Of a stretch of 64,000 nucleotides of DNA, positions 34,157-45,430 are shown one piece after another. Within the stretch, counting starts at the first letter, position 1. Every line of letters starts with the position of its first letter. The notes beneath the pieces are model-generated. The model was not told the DNA's origin. It ran no database searches and saw nothing but the letters and a program-made list of their open reading frames with translations. The stretch is taken from the NCBI GenBank assembly GCA_018340375.1, contig JAFFJZ010000006.1, forward strand, positions 12,976,001 to 13,040,000. The letters are read 5' to 3'. This DNA comes from Gonatopus flavifemur. Taxonomy: Eukaryota > Arthropoda > Insecta > Hymenoptera > Dryinidae. Both the position numbers and the translations under genes were made by a program.

Positions 34157-34430
34157 CACGGAAACAATCAGTGATCCAAATTTTTGTTGACTAGTATGTG
34201 ACTTTTGGACGGAGCACAATTTGGAGAAGAATTCGTACCCTGGATTTTAATAATTCGTTCACTCTTCCCATTATTTCGATGATGAAAATAAAAAGTGGAT
34301 TCCATTGTTCGAATAGTGAACACAGTTAACGAATTATTAAAATCCAGTATACGAATTCTCTTCAAACTTGTGCTGCGTTCAAAATTGACATACTAGTCGA
34401 CCAAAATTTGGACTATTTATTTTTTCCGTG
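34157..34430. mobile_element. MITE with CACGGA ends, 274 bp
   Basis: The ends are CACGGAAACAATCAG and TTATTTTTTCCGTG, flanked by TA (34155-34156 and 34431-34432). Long arms pair through 'gttgactagtatgtgac', 'gaattcgtaccctggatttt' and 'aattcg' against 'gtcatactagtcgacc'-type right-arm sequence. Non-coding. Confidence 0.8.
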
Positions 34431-34447
34431 TATAATTTACGTACTAT

Positions 34448-34639
34448 TCACATAACTATTCATGTCTTGCGATGTCTTGTCGATAAGTTTAAGATGTCTT
34501 GCGCAACACATTGAGATGTCTTTTAGATATCTTTCAGACCAAAGAAGAGTTTTAGAGATCTAAAAGACATCTAAATGTGTTGCGCAAGACATCTTCAACT
34601 TATCTAAAAGACATCGCAAGACATGAATTGTTATGTGGG
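34448..34639. mobile_element. Palindromic MITE rich in AAGATGTCTTGCG
   Basis: The left CACATAACTATTCATGTCTTGC is inverted as GCAAGACATGAATTGTTATGTGG. Inside, AAGATGTCTTGCGCAACACA pairs with 'tgtgttgcgcaagacatctt'. Related 'gatgtcttatgcaacag' sequence occurs at about 26000 and 10968. Confidence 0.75.
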
Positions 34640-34810
34640 TATTCACACCGCTTGTTCTTTCGTCTAAGAACATGTTTGAAAATTGTTTGAAACCAATGTA
34701 ATGTTGTATACAATAAATGAAGTTTTGTATGAAATGAAACAATGATATTGGATTAGATTGGGTTTGACTTGATGGGGACATTTTGTCCGGGATAATTTTG
34801 AGGATGGGAT

Positions 34811-35456
34811 CCCGTGTGGAAATATTTCGCTGAAAAATGTCTGCAAAACTATGAAAAATCTCTGAAAAAAAATGAAAAAACTCTGAGAAACTCTGACAAA
34901 CTCTGAGAATCTCTGAAATTTTGATGAGAAATCTAATATTTTTGGGACATTCTTTACAGACTTTTTTCAGACTTTTTTCAGAGTTTCTCAGAGTTTTTTC
35001 ATACTGTTTCAGAGAAATAGTAACGAAATTGCACTCTGAAAAAACTCTGACAAAACTTTAGAAAATTGTTGACATTTTTCTGATTATTGAAAAATCCTGA
35101 AATTCAATAAATACATTCATATGCCGTATTCAAATATCATGTGTGAAAAAGTGTTTGAGAATTTTTAAATTTTTTTCTAAAAGTCAGAAAAATGTTGGCA
35201 ATCCATCAGAGTTTTGTCAGAGTTTTTTCAGAGTGCAATTTCGTTACTATTTCTCTGAAAAAGAATGAAAAAACTCTGAGAAACTCTGAAAAAAGTCTGA
35301 AAAAAGTCTGTAAAGAATGTCCCAAAAATATTAGATTTCTCATCAAAATTTCAGAGATTCTCAGAGTTTGTCAGAGTTTCTCAGAGTTTTTTCATTTTTT
35401 TTCAGAGATTTTTCATAGTTTTACAGACATTTTTCAGCGAAATATTCCCATACGGG
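34811..35456. mobile_element. Near-perfect 646-bp hairpin element, CCCGTGTGG ends
   Basis: The left arm starts CCCGTGTGGAAATATTTCGC. The right arm is its inverse, ending GCGAAATATTCCCATACGGG. Each arm is about 260 bp of repeated CTCTGAGAAACTC/CTCTGAAAAAA-type sequence and the two match almost base for base over 'gaatgtcccaaaaatatt' and 'gagaatctctgaaattttga'. The loop (about 35075-35180) includes 'catatgccgtattcaaatatc', which also occurs near 26370. The high arm identity implies recent insertion or gene conversion between the arms. Confidence 0.85.
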
Positions 35457-35588
35457 ATGTTTTTGTGTTTGGATCAATTTGTTAGGGATATTTTGTCCAA
35501 GATGTTTGGACGTGTAACCATATTCTCGCATATTTGAATGTTCTATGAACGTCCATAGGATATTCCAAACATCCTTGTGCTGCTGAGG

Positions 35589-35706
35589 CTAATTTAGCTT
35601 CCTTCCTTGTGAAGCTATAGCGATTCAAAGCTGTTGAATTCTGATTGACTGGAATGCAAAAAATTTACAACTGCTATAACCCCACAACGAAGGAAGCTAA
35701 ATTAGA
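35589..35706. repeat. Small palindrome with GCTAATTTAGCTTCCTTC arms
   Basis: 'gctaatttagcttccttcc' on the left pairs with 'cgaaggaagctaaattag' on the right, and 'gctatagc' pairs with 'gctataacc' further in. About 118 bp, a probable MITE inserted next to the CCCAAGTAGCAC foldback. Confidence 0.55.
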
Positions 35707-35933
35707 ATCATTTTTTGCCAGGGATACCCCGTGATCTGACTTAGTGAATTGTGTTGGATTCAAAAGTCAGAAATATAGTACTTCCGAAGTATTCGGATTT
35801 TTCAAAAAATCAAAGAATGCTCATATCTCCGGATCTAAGGATCAGATCTGAATATTCTGGACCAAAATCTTTTCAGAATTTTATCGAAAATCTGCTCTCA
35901 GAAAAGTGTACGGCAATTTTTAATCACCCAGTA

Positions 35934-36726
35934 TATCGAATCATTGTGAATGAATTTACATTCTAGTCGTGCAACACAACCCTTGTGAAAATTTCCGCTC
36001 GCTGGAAGCGAAGATTGAAAAAAATGAAGCGTCAAATGTTTCAATTTCCGCTTTTTCCGCGCTTGGATAATGTTTCGTTTCCTCTTCCATGTCGCTTCAT
36101 ACCCTTCTTACGCTCCCATTTTCACTAGGAAAGCACCATATGAGGTGAATGATTGAAATAAAAACAGAATGATCACAGCAATTAGGCCTCCATGACTCAA
36201 TCTGTTCTTCTGTACTGTATTCTTCTAACATTTTGATTGAAAAAATCTCATTTTTACAAGATTTTCTCAAAAAAAATCAGGTAATTTCACATGTTCAGCG
36301 ACTCTCCAGATACGGGGGAAGTAATGTTTCACATGATGGCAGTTCTACAATAATTCATCTAATTATAAATCAATGAAGAGAGCGTTTTTTTAAATGTAAA
36401 TTGATAATACTTCATTAAAATTGCGGGGGAAAAATTTTTCTTCAGTACGTGAGAAAAATTCCCTGACTTTCAAAACTTTTCGAGCATTTCCATGATATTC
36501 CCTGACAAGGTTTTTTGTAAAAACCCGATCCAGGCCAGTTTTTTCGGTCTTTTTTTTTACAATCAATTGGATTCGTCTGGCTTTTTTGGGTTTTTTGTAT
36601 TTTTTTATTTGGCATTTTGGTTATTACCATTGGATTTATATTTCTTATAGTTTTGATTAATTTTATAGCTCTTTTGATTTGAAATCCGAATTGATTGTTC
36701 GTTCATATCATGATCTGACATCTCAT
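35934..36726. other. Non-coding, repeat fragments
   Basis: A piece at 36450-36530 with 'attccctgac' repeated resembles the ends at 31572 and 39214. No gene is seen. Confidence 0.4.
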
Positions 36727-37009
36727 ATAACACACGAAGAATTCTTTCTCAAGAATATGAATAGAATTCTTGTGAAACTCTTTTTTTCGAAGTTATGGAT
36801 TCATGAAGAATTCTGAAAATGTTATATCTCACCAACATCAACGAGGTATTCTGAAATGCTTTTTAGATCGTTTCATTGCTCTCAAAGAACTCGTTAATGT
36901 CAATAAAATAGAGTCCACACTTTTAGAGTTCCTGATGAATTCATCAGTTTGAAAAGAGGTCAACAAGAATTGTATTCACATTCTTGAAAAATAATTCTTT
37001 GTTTGTTAT
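36727..37009. mobile_element. MITE, ATAACACACGAAG family, copy C
   Basis: It begins ATAACACACGAAGAATTCTT and ends AATAATTCTTTGTTTGTTAT, with 'ctcaaagaactcgttaatg' shared with copies A, B and D. 283 bp, non-coding. Confidence 0.72.
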
Positions 37010-37256
37010 ATGGGATACACAGGCCTGACGAAAGGGGGGGGGGGACTGCTAGGGCGTTTCCCCCCGGGCCCGGAGTTTTCTGGGGACCCAGATTTTTCCC
37101 AAGTACTTTATCTCCTTCTGTTTTTGTCAAACGGTTTCCAACTCAAATGAAACAAAAGATATATGATGAGGTATATATATATTTTTGATTTTGAAGTCAA
37201 CGAACTTTGTATTATTTCTTTGTGAGAATAAAGTTTTTCAACCCTTCTTCAACCCT

Positions 37257-38519
37257 TTGACTATATAAGTATGGACTGCCAGTTACCCCCACTTTTCCTA
37301 TATAAACTGCCGAAAATGTGTAAGCAACATTGAACGATATTTTTCGATATTTAGGCTCCGCCCAAGTGACCGAAAACGCGGGAATTCAAAATGTGGTATG
37401 AATAATCGTAAAAAAAAACCCATTACAGGTTATAATTTATTGACGTTTGATACATTGAGTATAAGAATGAGGATCATCGTTAAAAGCAATAAATACGATT
37501 CTTATATTGACGTAAACAATGTAAAATAAATATTCAGAGAATATCAGTCGCATTGCATCATGTGTTCTGATGGTTGATTTTTTGCATGTATTTTGAGAAT
37601 TATTACATCTATCAACTTATTCATCTGATTACTCATAATTATTATTCATGATCATCATTCAAAATATTTATCAAAATATAAAATATATATATTTCTCAAA
37701 ATATTTTTAAAGCAATTATATAAAACATTTATAATAAACAACCTCAATACTAAATATATCGTTGGGATATTCCTTGAACATTCAGAAAATCTAATCTCAG
37801 TTTGTAAAATTTTATGAAGCTATAAGTACTTTTAGATGAATACGAATGTAATAATCTAATTCGAAAAATTGGAAAAGCAACCCTGGTTAAAGTCTCAAAG
37901 CGATTCATAAGAAAATGTCCTTATTATGAAACTTTCCAAATTTCGCAACAGGAAATTCATAAGTAAACATGAAAATATATTCATAATTATTCATGATGAA
38001 TCATAATCAGAATTTCACAGGACTTCGTGGTTTACTTATGAATTTCCTGTTGCAGAATCTGTAACATTTCATAATAAGGACGTGTTGTTATGAATTGCTA
38101 TGAGACTTCAACCAGTGAATCTAATTAAGAGGCACGTCCAGTAAGTGAAAAAACTTTATCTGAGTGGCACTACACGGAGAGAAAAGAATGGTTATACTTC
38201 CAATGCACCATGGTAATGATTACTATGTTACCATGGTACGAAGATTTTAGGTTATAACCTATACGTTGCAATAAATAAAAAATCATAATACACATTCAGA
38301 AACAATTTCCATCCCAATTAGTTGATTGAGTTTGAGGAATTACATCCTACTCATTTCAATAAGAATTACTCCCTTGATCAGAGGTTAGATTGTATTTCAA
38401 AACAAATCACAACACCGAACAGCTGATCAGTCAATTTTAGTTTGCGGTTACTGGCGGCGCTGCTCAATGTTGATTACAAGTCTGAAGTTAGCAACCAGCA
38501 GTCCATACTTATATAGTCA
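37257..38519. mobile_element. Inverted-repeat element with TTGACTATATAAGTATGG ends
   Basis: TTTGACTATATAAGTATGGAC at 37256 is perfectly inverted at 38500-38519, and the match extends more loosely through 'ctgccagttac' and 'gcaaccagcag'. A CCCTGGT MITE sits inside (37880-38117). Outside, direct copies of 'ttccctccgggcccgga'-like sequence occur at about 37057-37080 and 38562-38585. Non-coding, superfamily unknown. Confidence 0.6.
37880..38117. mobile_element. MITE, CCCTGGTTAAA family, 238 bp
   Basis: The left end ACCCTGGTTAAAGTCTCA and the right end TGAGACTTCAACCAGTG are inverted. The arms share 'ccttattatgaaactttcc' against 'catttcataataagga' and 'caggaaattcataagtaaac' against 'gtttacttatgaatttcctg'. 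Non-coding. Confidence 0.8.
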
Positions 38520-41500
38520 AAGCTTCAACCCAATTTCAAGAAAATTGGGGCCCGTAAGTCGCTTCCCTCCGGGCCCGGATTTTCTCTCCACAACCCTGAG
38601 GATACATTGTGGTTCATCACCTACATTCACGGTGACCAATTCTCGAATTCCTCAACTTTTCTCATTGGTCATTCTTTGGAATGAGACCCTGTGATGGGTT
38701 GGTCCAACGGAAAAAGTGCATGAATTATGCACAGTTGGTCACTCTGCCTACATTTGATATGACGAGTGAAATACGTAATTGAAATTTTACAATTATACTT
38801 TACGTTTCAATTCAATATTGTTCTTCAAATGATTTCAAAATATCTGGATACTGAACATTAATTATATTCTATTTATGAACTGTAAGATTGATTGGAAATG
38901 CATTTTATTTCATTATACTTCAGTACTCATAGTTATCCTTTGGATTTCACTTCACTCGCACTTGCTTCTTTCAGAAGTAATGTCTTATGTCCACAATTAT
39001 AGCGATAAATTATGAATAATTCATTGTAATTGAAAATAACAGCTTCTACGATACCTTTTTCACTTTTTTCCAGGATTTTTGGGGTTATATATTACTTCAA
39101 GGCAGCTTTTTCCAAAAAAATCCAGTGGACGAAACTAGGCTGGATTATTTTGTCCAAACCCTGTTCCCTGAATTATTATTTTTTCCCTGATTTTCCAGAA
39201 TGTGGACACCCTGTAAAAATTTCATATGAAATCATCTCTCTTGACGGAACTCTGTTTCCAGAAACCGGAAATATCACATTATCCTATAAACGTATGCGGA
39301 TTATTTCACAATCAACAATTCCCATGTGTTATATTGATTACCGAACCGAATATAACCGCAAGGATAATCCACTTTGATGGATGATGATGACAATAATAAT
39401 ACACTTATTGACTCTCGGTTTCGCTTTATACATCCAAATAAAATTGTGAAGATGAATCATTGATACGATTGACGAAATGAATGAGAAGAAACTGTCAAAA
39501 AGGTTATTAAATCTTGATAGTGAATAATTTACCGAATCGAGTTGATAAAATCAAGAAAAGTTGATCAAGAAGCATCATGGAATTCATATAATACAAAGAA
39601 CGATAACATAACTCAGAAACCATGCTCTCATTCCGAAAGAACGATCCCTGGAAAATTATGGCTTCCTCGAAAGTGCATTCAAAACTACACTATGAATAAA
39701 ATTGTGTATTTCCATTGGAATTGCTTGGAAGTAGCGCCACAATTTCTCGAGTTTCCTTGTGAGAGTTTGTCTCGTTCTATTTAGCGTAAAGAGATTTAAT
39801 ACCCCCACTATGTAGTTTATATGCGATACACAGATTTTACGCAGACGTTGCTTATTTATGGCGTACCTGCTTTGGTTAAAAGCAGTAGCGCAATGAAACG
39901 ATATCTTCATGTGCAGACCGTGAGTACAAGAGTCGAAGTGGTGTTCGGGTACTCCTTGAGGAGATACGCTACACTATTCCAAACTATTCAAAAGTGTTTT
40001 AATGGAATCAAAATATCACTCTTTACAGCAATTCTTCAGTGTATGTAGAATTGTTGCGGAGAGCGATATTTTGATTTTATTGAAGCATTTTCAAATAAAC
40101 GATTTGGCTCGTATCACGGCGCCAGTATTCCCACAACGCTCATAAATAAGGCTGAAATTCCGGGCTATTCTCATCTACTCGTTGTTTGATAAAAAACTAA
40201 TACTTTGGGAAGTTCACTTTATTGCATGCGGTTGAATCGAAAAATCCTTTTTTGAATACTTATCAACAATTTTGCAAAACACGAGTTGAGAAAAATTCAA
40301 TCTCACTCGAGTTCATTCCCTCTATCCGGTGGTAATAACCCCTTTTTTGGATCGCTAAAAATATCTTTTACGGTTGATCGGTTTGTAATAATTGCGACTA
40401 CGATTCACCGCATAGATACACTAACGCGTCGGGTAGAGGGTAGAGAAATGTTTTGTGTTCTCGGAGCTTTTAAATCCCGACTTGGAATTCATTTTGTGCA
40501 GAAGATCGAGTCACCATTGTCCTCACATCTGTTCTTCAATCTGTCTATCGCCGTTCGCGGGGTTAGATTGAAGGAATTGAGGGTCGCTGGTGGATGCCCG
40601 ATTTCATTATCGGTGTAATTTTAAAGTGGCTGTCATAGGGTGGTCCTGAGCTTTTGACGCTTTCTTGACTGGCAGAAGGGTGTCTTTTTTCATCCTCCCT
40701 TCGTAGCATCTCTTTCTTTCCTTATCTCTCTCTCTCTCTCTCTCTCTTTTACGTGTACATACACTTAGTCCCTATCGTGGTTTCTCAACTTGAATCATCG
40801 TTTAAAGCGTTTTGTTACGCTTCGATGAATGTAAAGTCGAGAAGGCGCTGTCGTGTGGAATATATGCTTAATTCGAATACATAGTAGACAAGCTTTTACC
40901 AAATTAATAAGCGCATCGGGATGAACGTATGGATGATGTGCTCGATATGACATCAGAGAAAATTACATTTACGCATCACGACATCTTATCCGCATGAATT
41001 ATTCATCGCTGTAATGATAGATTCGATGGAAGGAAATATCAAACATTTTAATAAAATCGTATATGACTTTTGAGAGATATCGACACCTGCGTACCTTTTT
41101 TTTCCAACAAAGGATGATAGGTGGGATCCGAGTTGGCTTATTGGAGTTCAGATATCATCTCGTCTGGTTTTCTACGAGCCCACACGCCCTTGGTCACTTT
41201 TGTATCGATTCCTTTACCGTGGTTGATATTGTCGGCTGACAACAGGAGGATCACCGATCCTTTCACTAAACCTCAAAGGAAGAGATTGCAGGCGATCCCC
41301 TTTTTTCGCTTGTTATGTCAGCAGCTCACTCACACACACACACACGACATACACCTCAGTTCACGTATATGCAGGGAGACTTCGTTTCATATCTTTCGTT
41401 CAATAGATTTTTCCTTTCTGATTTCTACCAGCGTCTCATCACCGATTCCCCGTGCAAGAATAACAAGCTACGAAGATAACAAATATCTCTTCTCGAATTC

Positions 41501-42558
41501 CATTTATGGGTTACACGAAGCAATAATATGTACATTCTAGTACATTCTATGGATCATATATGTATATGTTGTATAGCATACAACTGTAACTGTGTTTGAT
41601 GTCGAGCCGTACACCGTGGGGATGTATGAATGTGTTTACCGTTGGTGAACGACGTATACCATGAAGCAATAGCTGCTCGTTTATCAGAATGATTGATGCG
41701 TCACAATAAGGTATCCATTCTCGGAATTCACAATCCTTGTCATACGATCCCTCTGATCTTTATAACATTCCCTTTCTTCCTTCACTTCAATCGTAATATT
41801 CGAAATTTTGCTTGAATATATCTGATTTTCCTTCGATTCTCGGATTCAGGGATGGTCGTTGTGTGTTTTGTTATTGTGACAATTAATGGTCAGATCATTG
41901 TTGGACCAATGTAACCAGGTATCGACAGGTGTTATGAAGATGGACAGCAGTTCATACGTATCGATTGGAGCGTCAATAATGGAGGTTTGATCGCCACTTC
42001 CCTCAACCCCTGATGAATCGTTCGATTACTGTTCTGGAAATTTAATACTTTGCTTCAAACGAATGTATAGAATATTGTAGTTGATAATAAACAATAAAGA
42101 AATATCGCAAGACTCGGAATGATTATCTTATCAACCGTTCCAATGATTATTTGTCTTCTTCGTTCCAATTTTCTCATTTCTTCCGTCGGCTATACGTACG
42201 TACTTGGTCTCTTATCTCAATATTATTTCGATGCTTTCCTTTGGTCTTTAGCTTCGGTACTTGGGCACGTGCTTAGGTGAGATGACACCAAACCCTCAGG
42301 CAAGATATTTTGTCACCCTTCGGGAGCATCTTTGTATGTGTTTGCTCTTAGATCACGCACTTCATAACATTGACAAGATGATGGTATTCTTGAGCCAGGA
42401 TTGACAGGCCTGATGATTTACACGTTGATCGTAAAAGGGCGTGTAAGAGAATAGTACACAGTGGATAAAGTTTGAAATCCAAAAAATGTTGCCAATCTTG
42501 ATCGAGCTTCTCGATCACTTACGTTCGACTGTTTTTTTTCTTTTGTATGTTCTTTCAG
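38520..42558. other. Non-coding stretch, moderately low repeat content
   Basis: It begins with the second GGGCCCGGA direct repeat (38562-38585) and the CAGGGTGTCC end at 39214. Beyond 39800 GC rises and repeats thin out. Microsatellites are CT at 40725-40747 and CA at 41330-41345. Open frames (40286-40618, 41121-41540) have no domain or splice support. Confidence 0.45.
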
Positions 42559-42729
42559 AATCCATCGTCGAGATTGAATATGGCCTTAGACAGTAAAGTG
42601 CTAGAAGAATTCGCAACAACTTCCCAACATCACGAAGCAACTGTTGTTGGGAATTCGCTGGGAAGTTGCGGCGCCGAATGCGCAGCAACATGCAGCAAAC
42701 TTGAAAGTTGTTGTGGAATGGAGCTATGA
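42559..42729 (+). other. Possible terminal exon, Cys-containing C-terminus
   Basis: A very strong acceptor (long T/C tract ending TTCTTTCAG) precedes a frame reading NPSSRLNMALDSKVLEEFAT, then ending CSKLESCCGMEL and a TGA. No upstream exon could be linked. The block also contains inverted 'aacttcccaac' and 'gttgttggga' phrases, so it may be a transposon fragment with a fortuitous splice-like signal. Not recognised. Confidence 0.25.
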
Positions 42730-42760
42730 CACGTGAGATCAAACAATCCTCCAACAAATA

Positions 42761-42866
42761 CCCAAGTAACACCAATGTGCGTAAAATATTCTCCGAACGT
42801 TCCTAGAATATTAAAATGTCCTGCAAACATTCTCAGAACGTTTGACGAAGATTGTGTGTTACTAGG
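42761..42866. mobile_element. Short MITE, CCCAAGTAACAC family
   Basis: The left end CCCAAGTAACACCAATGTG is inverted as ATTGTGTGTTACTAGG. 'gaacgttcctagaatatt' inside pairs with 'cattctcagaacgtt'. 106 bp, related to 33586-35588 and 43500-44265. Confidence 0.7.
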
Positions 42867-43499
42867 AAAAACATGAACCGGTGGAGCAACACTGAATCAA
42901 CAGTTGCACTACAACTTTTGCTCTCAGGGGCGGCTCTAAAGTTGAAAACCATGCAAAAGTATTGTTCTTCATGAACCTTCCGAGCAGAAAAATTTTATAA
43001 CCAGCCTCGTGTTCAATATGGGCTCGACTTATTTTGGTCCTGTTGAGGCCACGATTTGGCACGCCTGATTGGGGTTAACCAGACCTGGGCCGGATAGGTT
43101 TGTAATTTGGCATACAGCGGTGCGTTACATTCCATATCAGGGCCTCGTTTGAAATAAAGCTTTCCAGATCTGAACCTGACCGAACACCCAATATGAATTT
43201 CTACTCGGGCTACTGAATATAATTCTTTGGGAACTCTGAAATTTCAAGCACAAACATTCCAGGAACATTTCTCTCACACAAATAAGTAATCTGGTGAAAA
43301 AAATCTCTCTGAATATCTTTGTAAATGTCATAGTTCACAAAAAATTCAGAAATATTTAGAAGGATTCAGAAAAATCCAGAAACAAATACATCGAAGAAAA
43401 TCATGCTTTCAATCAGAGAAAAGGAAATTGAGTCAACTCGTTGGTTCAAGATTTCAGAGCAATTCAGGGAGCTTCAGAAAGATTCGGAGAGATTCAGAG

Positions 43500-44265
43500 C
43501 CCAGGTAGCACAAGCACGTTCTGAGAATGTTCTAAGAATATACGTCGAAGATATTCGAATATTCTATGGAGATTCTTATTACGTGCGAATATATTCTACG
43601 CACATTCTCAGCATGTTTGAATGAGACTGTTTCGAATATTCTCAGAATATTATACCTCGAATATTGTGGGAATATTATAAGAAAATGCTGTCAAAATAGA
43701 AATTCCTGCCAATATAACTTCTGGATATAATCGAAAACTAATTCACAATCAATTTTTTCACTCATTAAACATCTGTAGTTATGGATCCTTAGCAATATTA
43801 TGGATTCACATGGATGGGTGAGATACTTATGATCGCAATAACAAGCAATCATGATATATACGATATTTCTTAATATTTTATTACACTTTTGTTGATTATT
43901 TTTCACGCATGACACTCTCAAAACATTCGGGATATTAAAATGCACATTTATAAATTTCTCATTCCCCAAATACAAATTGAAATAATGTATTATCCAAGGG
44001 TCTGTCGCCTGTCAACAACATTATCCGCCATTACTGAATTCATGTCATTGAGATGCTTGCGCATGCGCTGCTCATCAATCTACCTACAAACTTTCTACGC
44101 ATATTGTACGAACGTTCCTAGAATATTCGAAACAGCCCCATTCGAATGTTCTAAGAATCTTCTATGAATATTTACGCCGCTTCTACGCTCTTTATAAGAA
44201 TATTCGATGCAGTACGTTTTACGGATGTTGTGAGAATATTCTCAGAATATTCTGTGTTACATGGG
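43500..44265. mobile_element. Foldback, CCCAGGTAGCAC family, 766 bp
   Basis: The ends are CCCAGGTAGCACAAGCACG and TATTCTGTGTTACATGGG. The arms are filled with 'agaatattctcagaatatt'-type palindromes and share 'tgtttcgaatattc' against 'gaatattcgaaacag'. The centre (about 43690-44085) is non-palindromic AT-rich filler. It is inserted within the GATTCAGA repeat field. Confidence 0.72.
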
Positions 44266-44454
44266 AAGAATCCAGAGACAAGTGAATTGGGAAAAAATGT
44301 GTGTTGAACTTTCTACAGAGATTCAAAGAGATTTAGAAGAGTTCAGGACAATTTTGGGAAAAGGGATTTGAGAAAAATTCCTAGTCCAAGACATCAGAAA
44401 TATTCAAGGAATTTCAGAGGTTCAGAGAGATTTAAAAAAGATGCTGGCGTCTAT

Positions 44455-45430
44455 TCGGATTTCTCTTTCAGATCATATAGACGTGTCTTTTTCTAACCAA
44501 CGTGCTCTGATGTTAACGCTGGTATCTCTTTGTAAGCGGGGATTCTAGTGTAAAAGCACGAATTTCGGACGTTTTTACGAGCTCTGTACAAATAAGACAA
44601 AGAATGTTCTTACCATCCATTATTACAACATTTGTTTATTGATCTTTTGAGGATACAAAAAGAATGACTGGGAAAAAAATACTCAGAAAATAAAAGACCG
44701 CCCTGGCGTGCGTGATCTTAGCCCTTCTGGTGATCTAGAACAAAAAAAAACCAATGAGATCTTAATCAGTAAAGATGCTGCTATGATATGTACCTTGAAC
44801 AAGTGAAAGGAAAAAATTTTCATACGAAATAGCGGCATTTGAAGAAAAAAAATTTTTTTTCACGTTTGTTATGACCATCTCAGATTTGAAAAAAAAGTAA
44901 AATTGGGAAATTCTCAATTTTTGTTGGTTCATACGATAGAGAGATGTATAAAGAATGTTCATACCAAATTTGAAATAAATCGGTTCAGTAGAACTTGAGA
45001 TATCGTGCACGCCAGCTCAAAAAAAAAGTAAGTAGTTTCGAGAAAAACGCGTTTGAAGTTTTGAGTCAAAATTCCGGCAATTTTACTCATTGAATAGTGC
45101 GCCATACTTACATATTGTTAATCGGCGATTCCTGCTCCATATAATATACCTTCCTCAACTTCAAAATGCTCATTCTCCGAAGTTCGTTCGACAGTATGTC
45201 AGATCCTGACAAAGCCTGACCGGTTTTTGGAACAATATGTGATATTATTTCTCCAGTCGTACCAGATTAGATGCTGCGTCACTAAGATGGCTATAACTTT
45301 GTAAATTATGAGAATTTCAAAAGATCCTTTCAAGGTTATATTCTCGAATTTCTACACTTCAACAATATGAAAAAAAATTTCGATTTTTTCAAATTTCTAG
45401 ACTAGAATACCCCCTCAAATAACTCCGAAG
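44455..45430. other. Unclassified repeat-like block
   Basis: No gene is seen. Phrases such as 'gagatatcgtgcacgc' and 'gtagtttcgagaaaaacgcg' resemble the style of old insect DNA-transposon interiors, but I cannot place the family. A long A-rich patch lies at 44820-44905. Confidence 0.35.

Larger units (their letters stand above)
33586..35588. mobile_element. Foldback, CCCAAGTAGCAC family, nested
   Basis: It begins CCCAAGTAGCACAAGAATG and ends CATCCTTGTGCTGCTGAGG, with 'ttggaatattctatgaac' inverted as 'gtccataggatattccaa'. Related ends occur at 42761-42866 and 43500-44265. It holds the elements at 34157-34430, 34448-34639 and 34811-35456. 'ttcgtttcaaa'/'gtgtttgaattc' appear twice as direct repeats at about 33935 and 34060. 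Confidence 0.65.
33356..35933. mobile_element. Element with long TACTGGGTGATTC inverted repeats, TA duplication
   Basis: The left arm (33356 to about 33573) starts TACTGGGTGATTCAAAATTG. The right arm (about 35722-35933) is its near-exact reverse complement, ending AATCACCCAGTA. TA flanks both ends (33354-33355 and 35934-35935). The arms of over 200 bp share 'cggatctaaggatcagatct' and 'gtgaattgtgttggattc'. The interior is filled with other elements and no transposase is left. TA target and long arms suggest a Tc1/mariner-mobilised foldback. Confidence 0.8.
31572..39214. other. Cluster bounded by inverted ACAGGGTGTCCACA ends
   Basis: ACAGGGTGTCCACAGG at 31572 is inverted as TGTGGACACCCTGT at 39201-39214. 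Both ends are followed inwards by 'ttccctga' phrases, and a related piece lies at 36450-36530. A single DNA transposon swollen by insertions could explain this, but two independent copies of one family are just as possible. Between the ends are at least ten other inverted-repeat elements and no recognisable gene. Confidence 0.35.

Noticed and set aside
33356..35933. CRISPR-like or tandem array reading of the repeated CTCTGA phrases
   Set aside because: There are no regular repeats with unique spacers; the pattern is explained by inverted arms of a foldback element.
41121..41540. 139-residue open frame on the plus strand
   Set aside because: It runs through a CA microsatellite, has no domain and no convincing start or splice sites.
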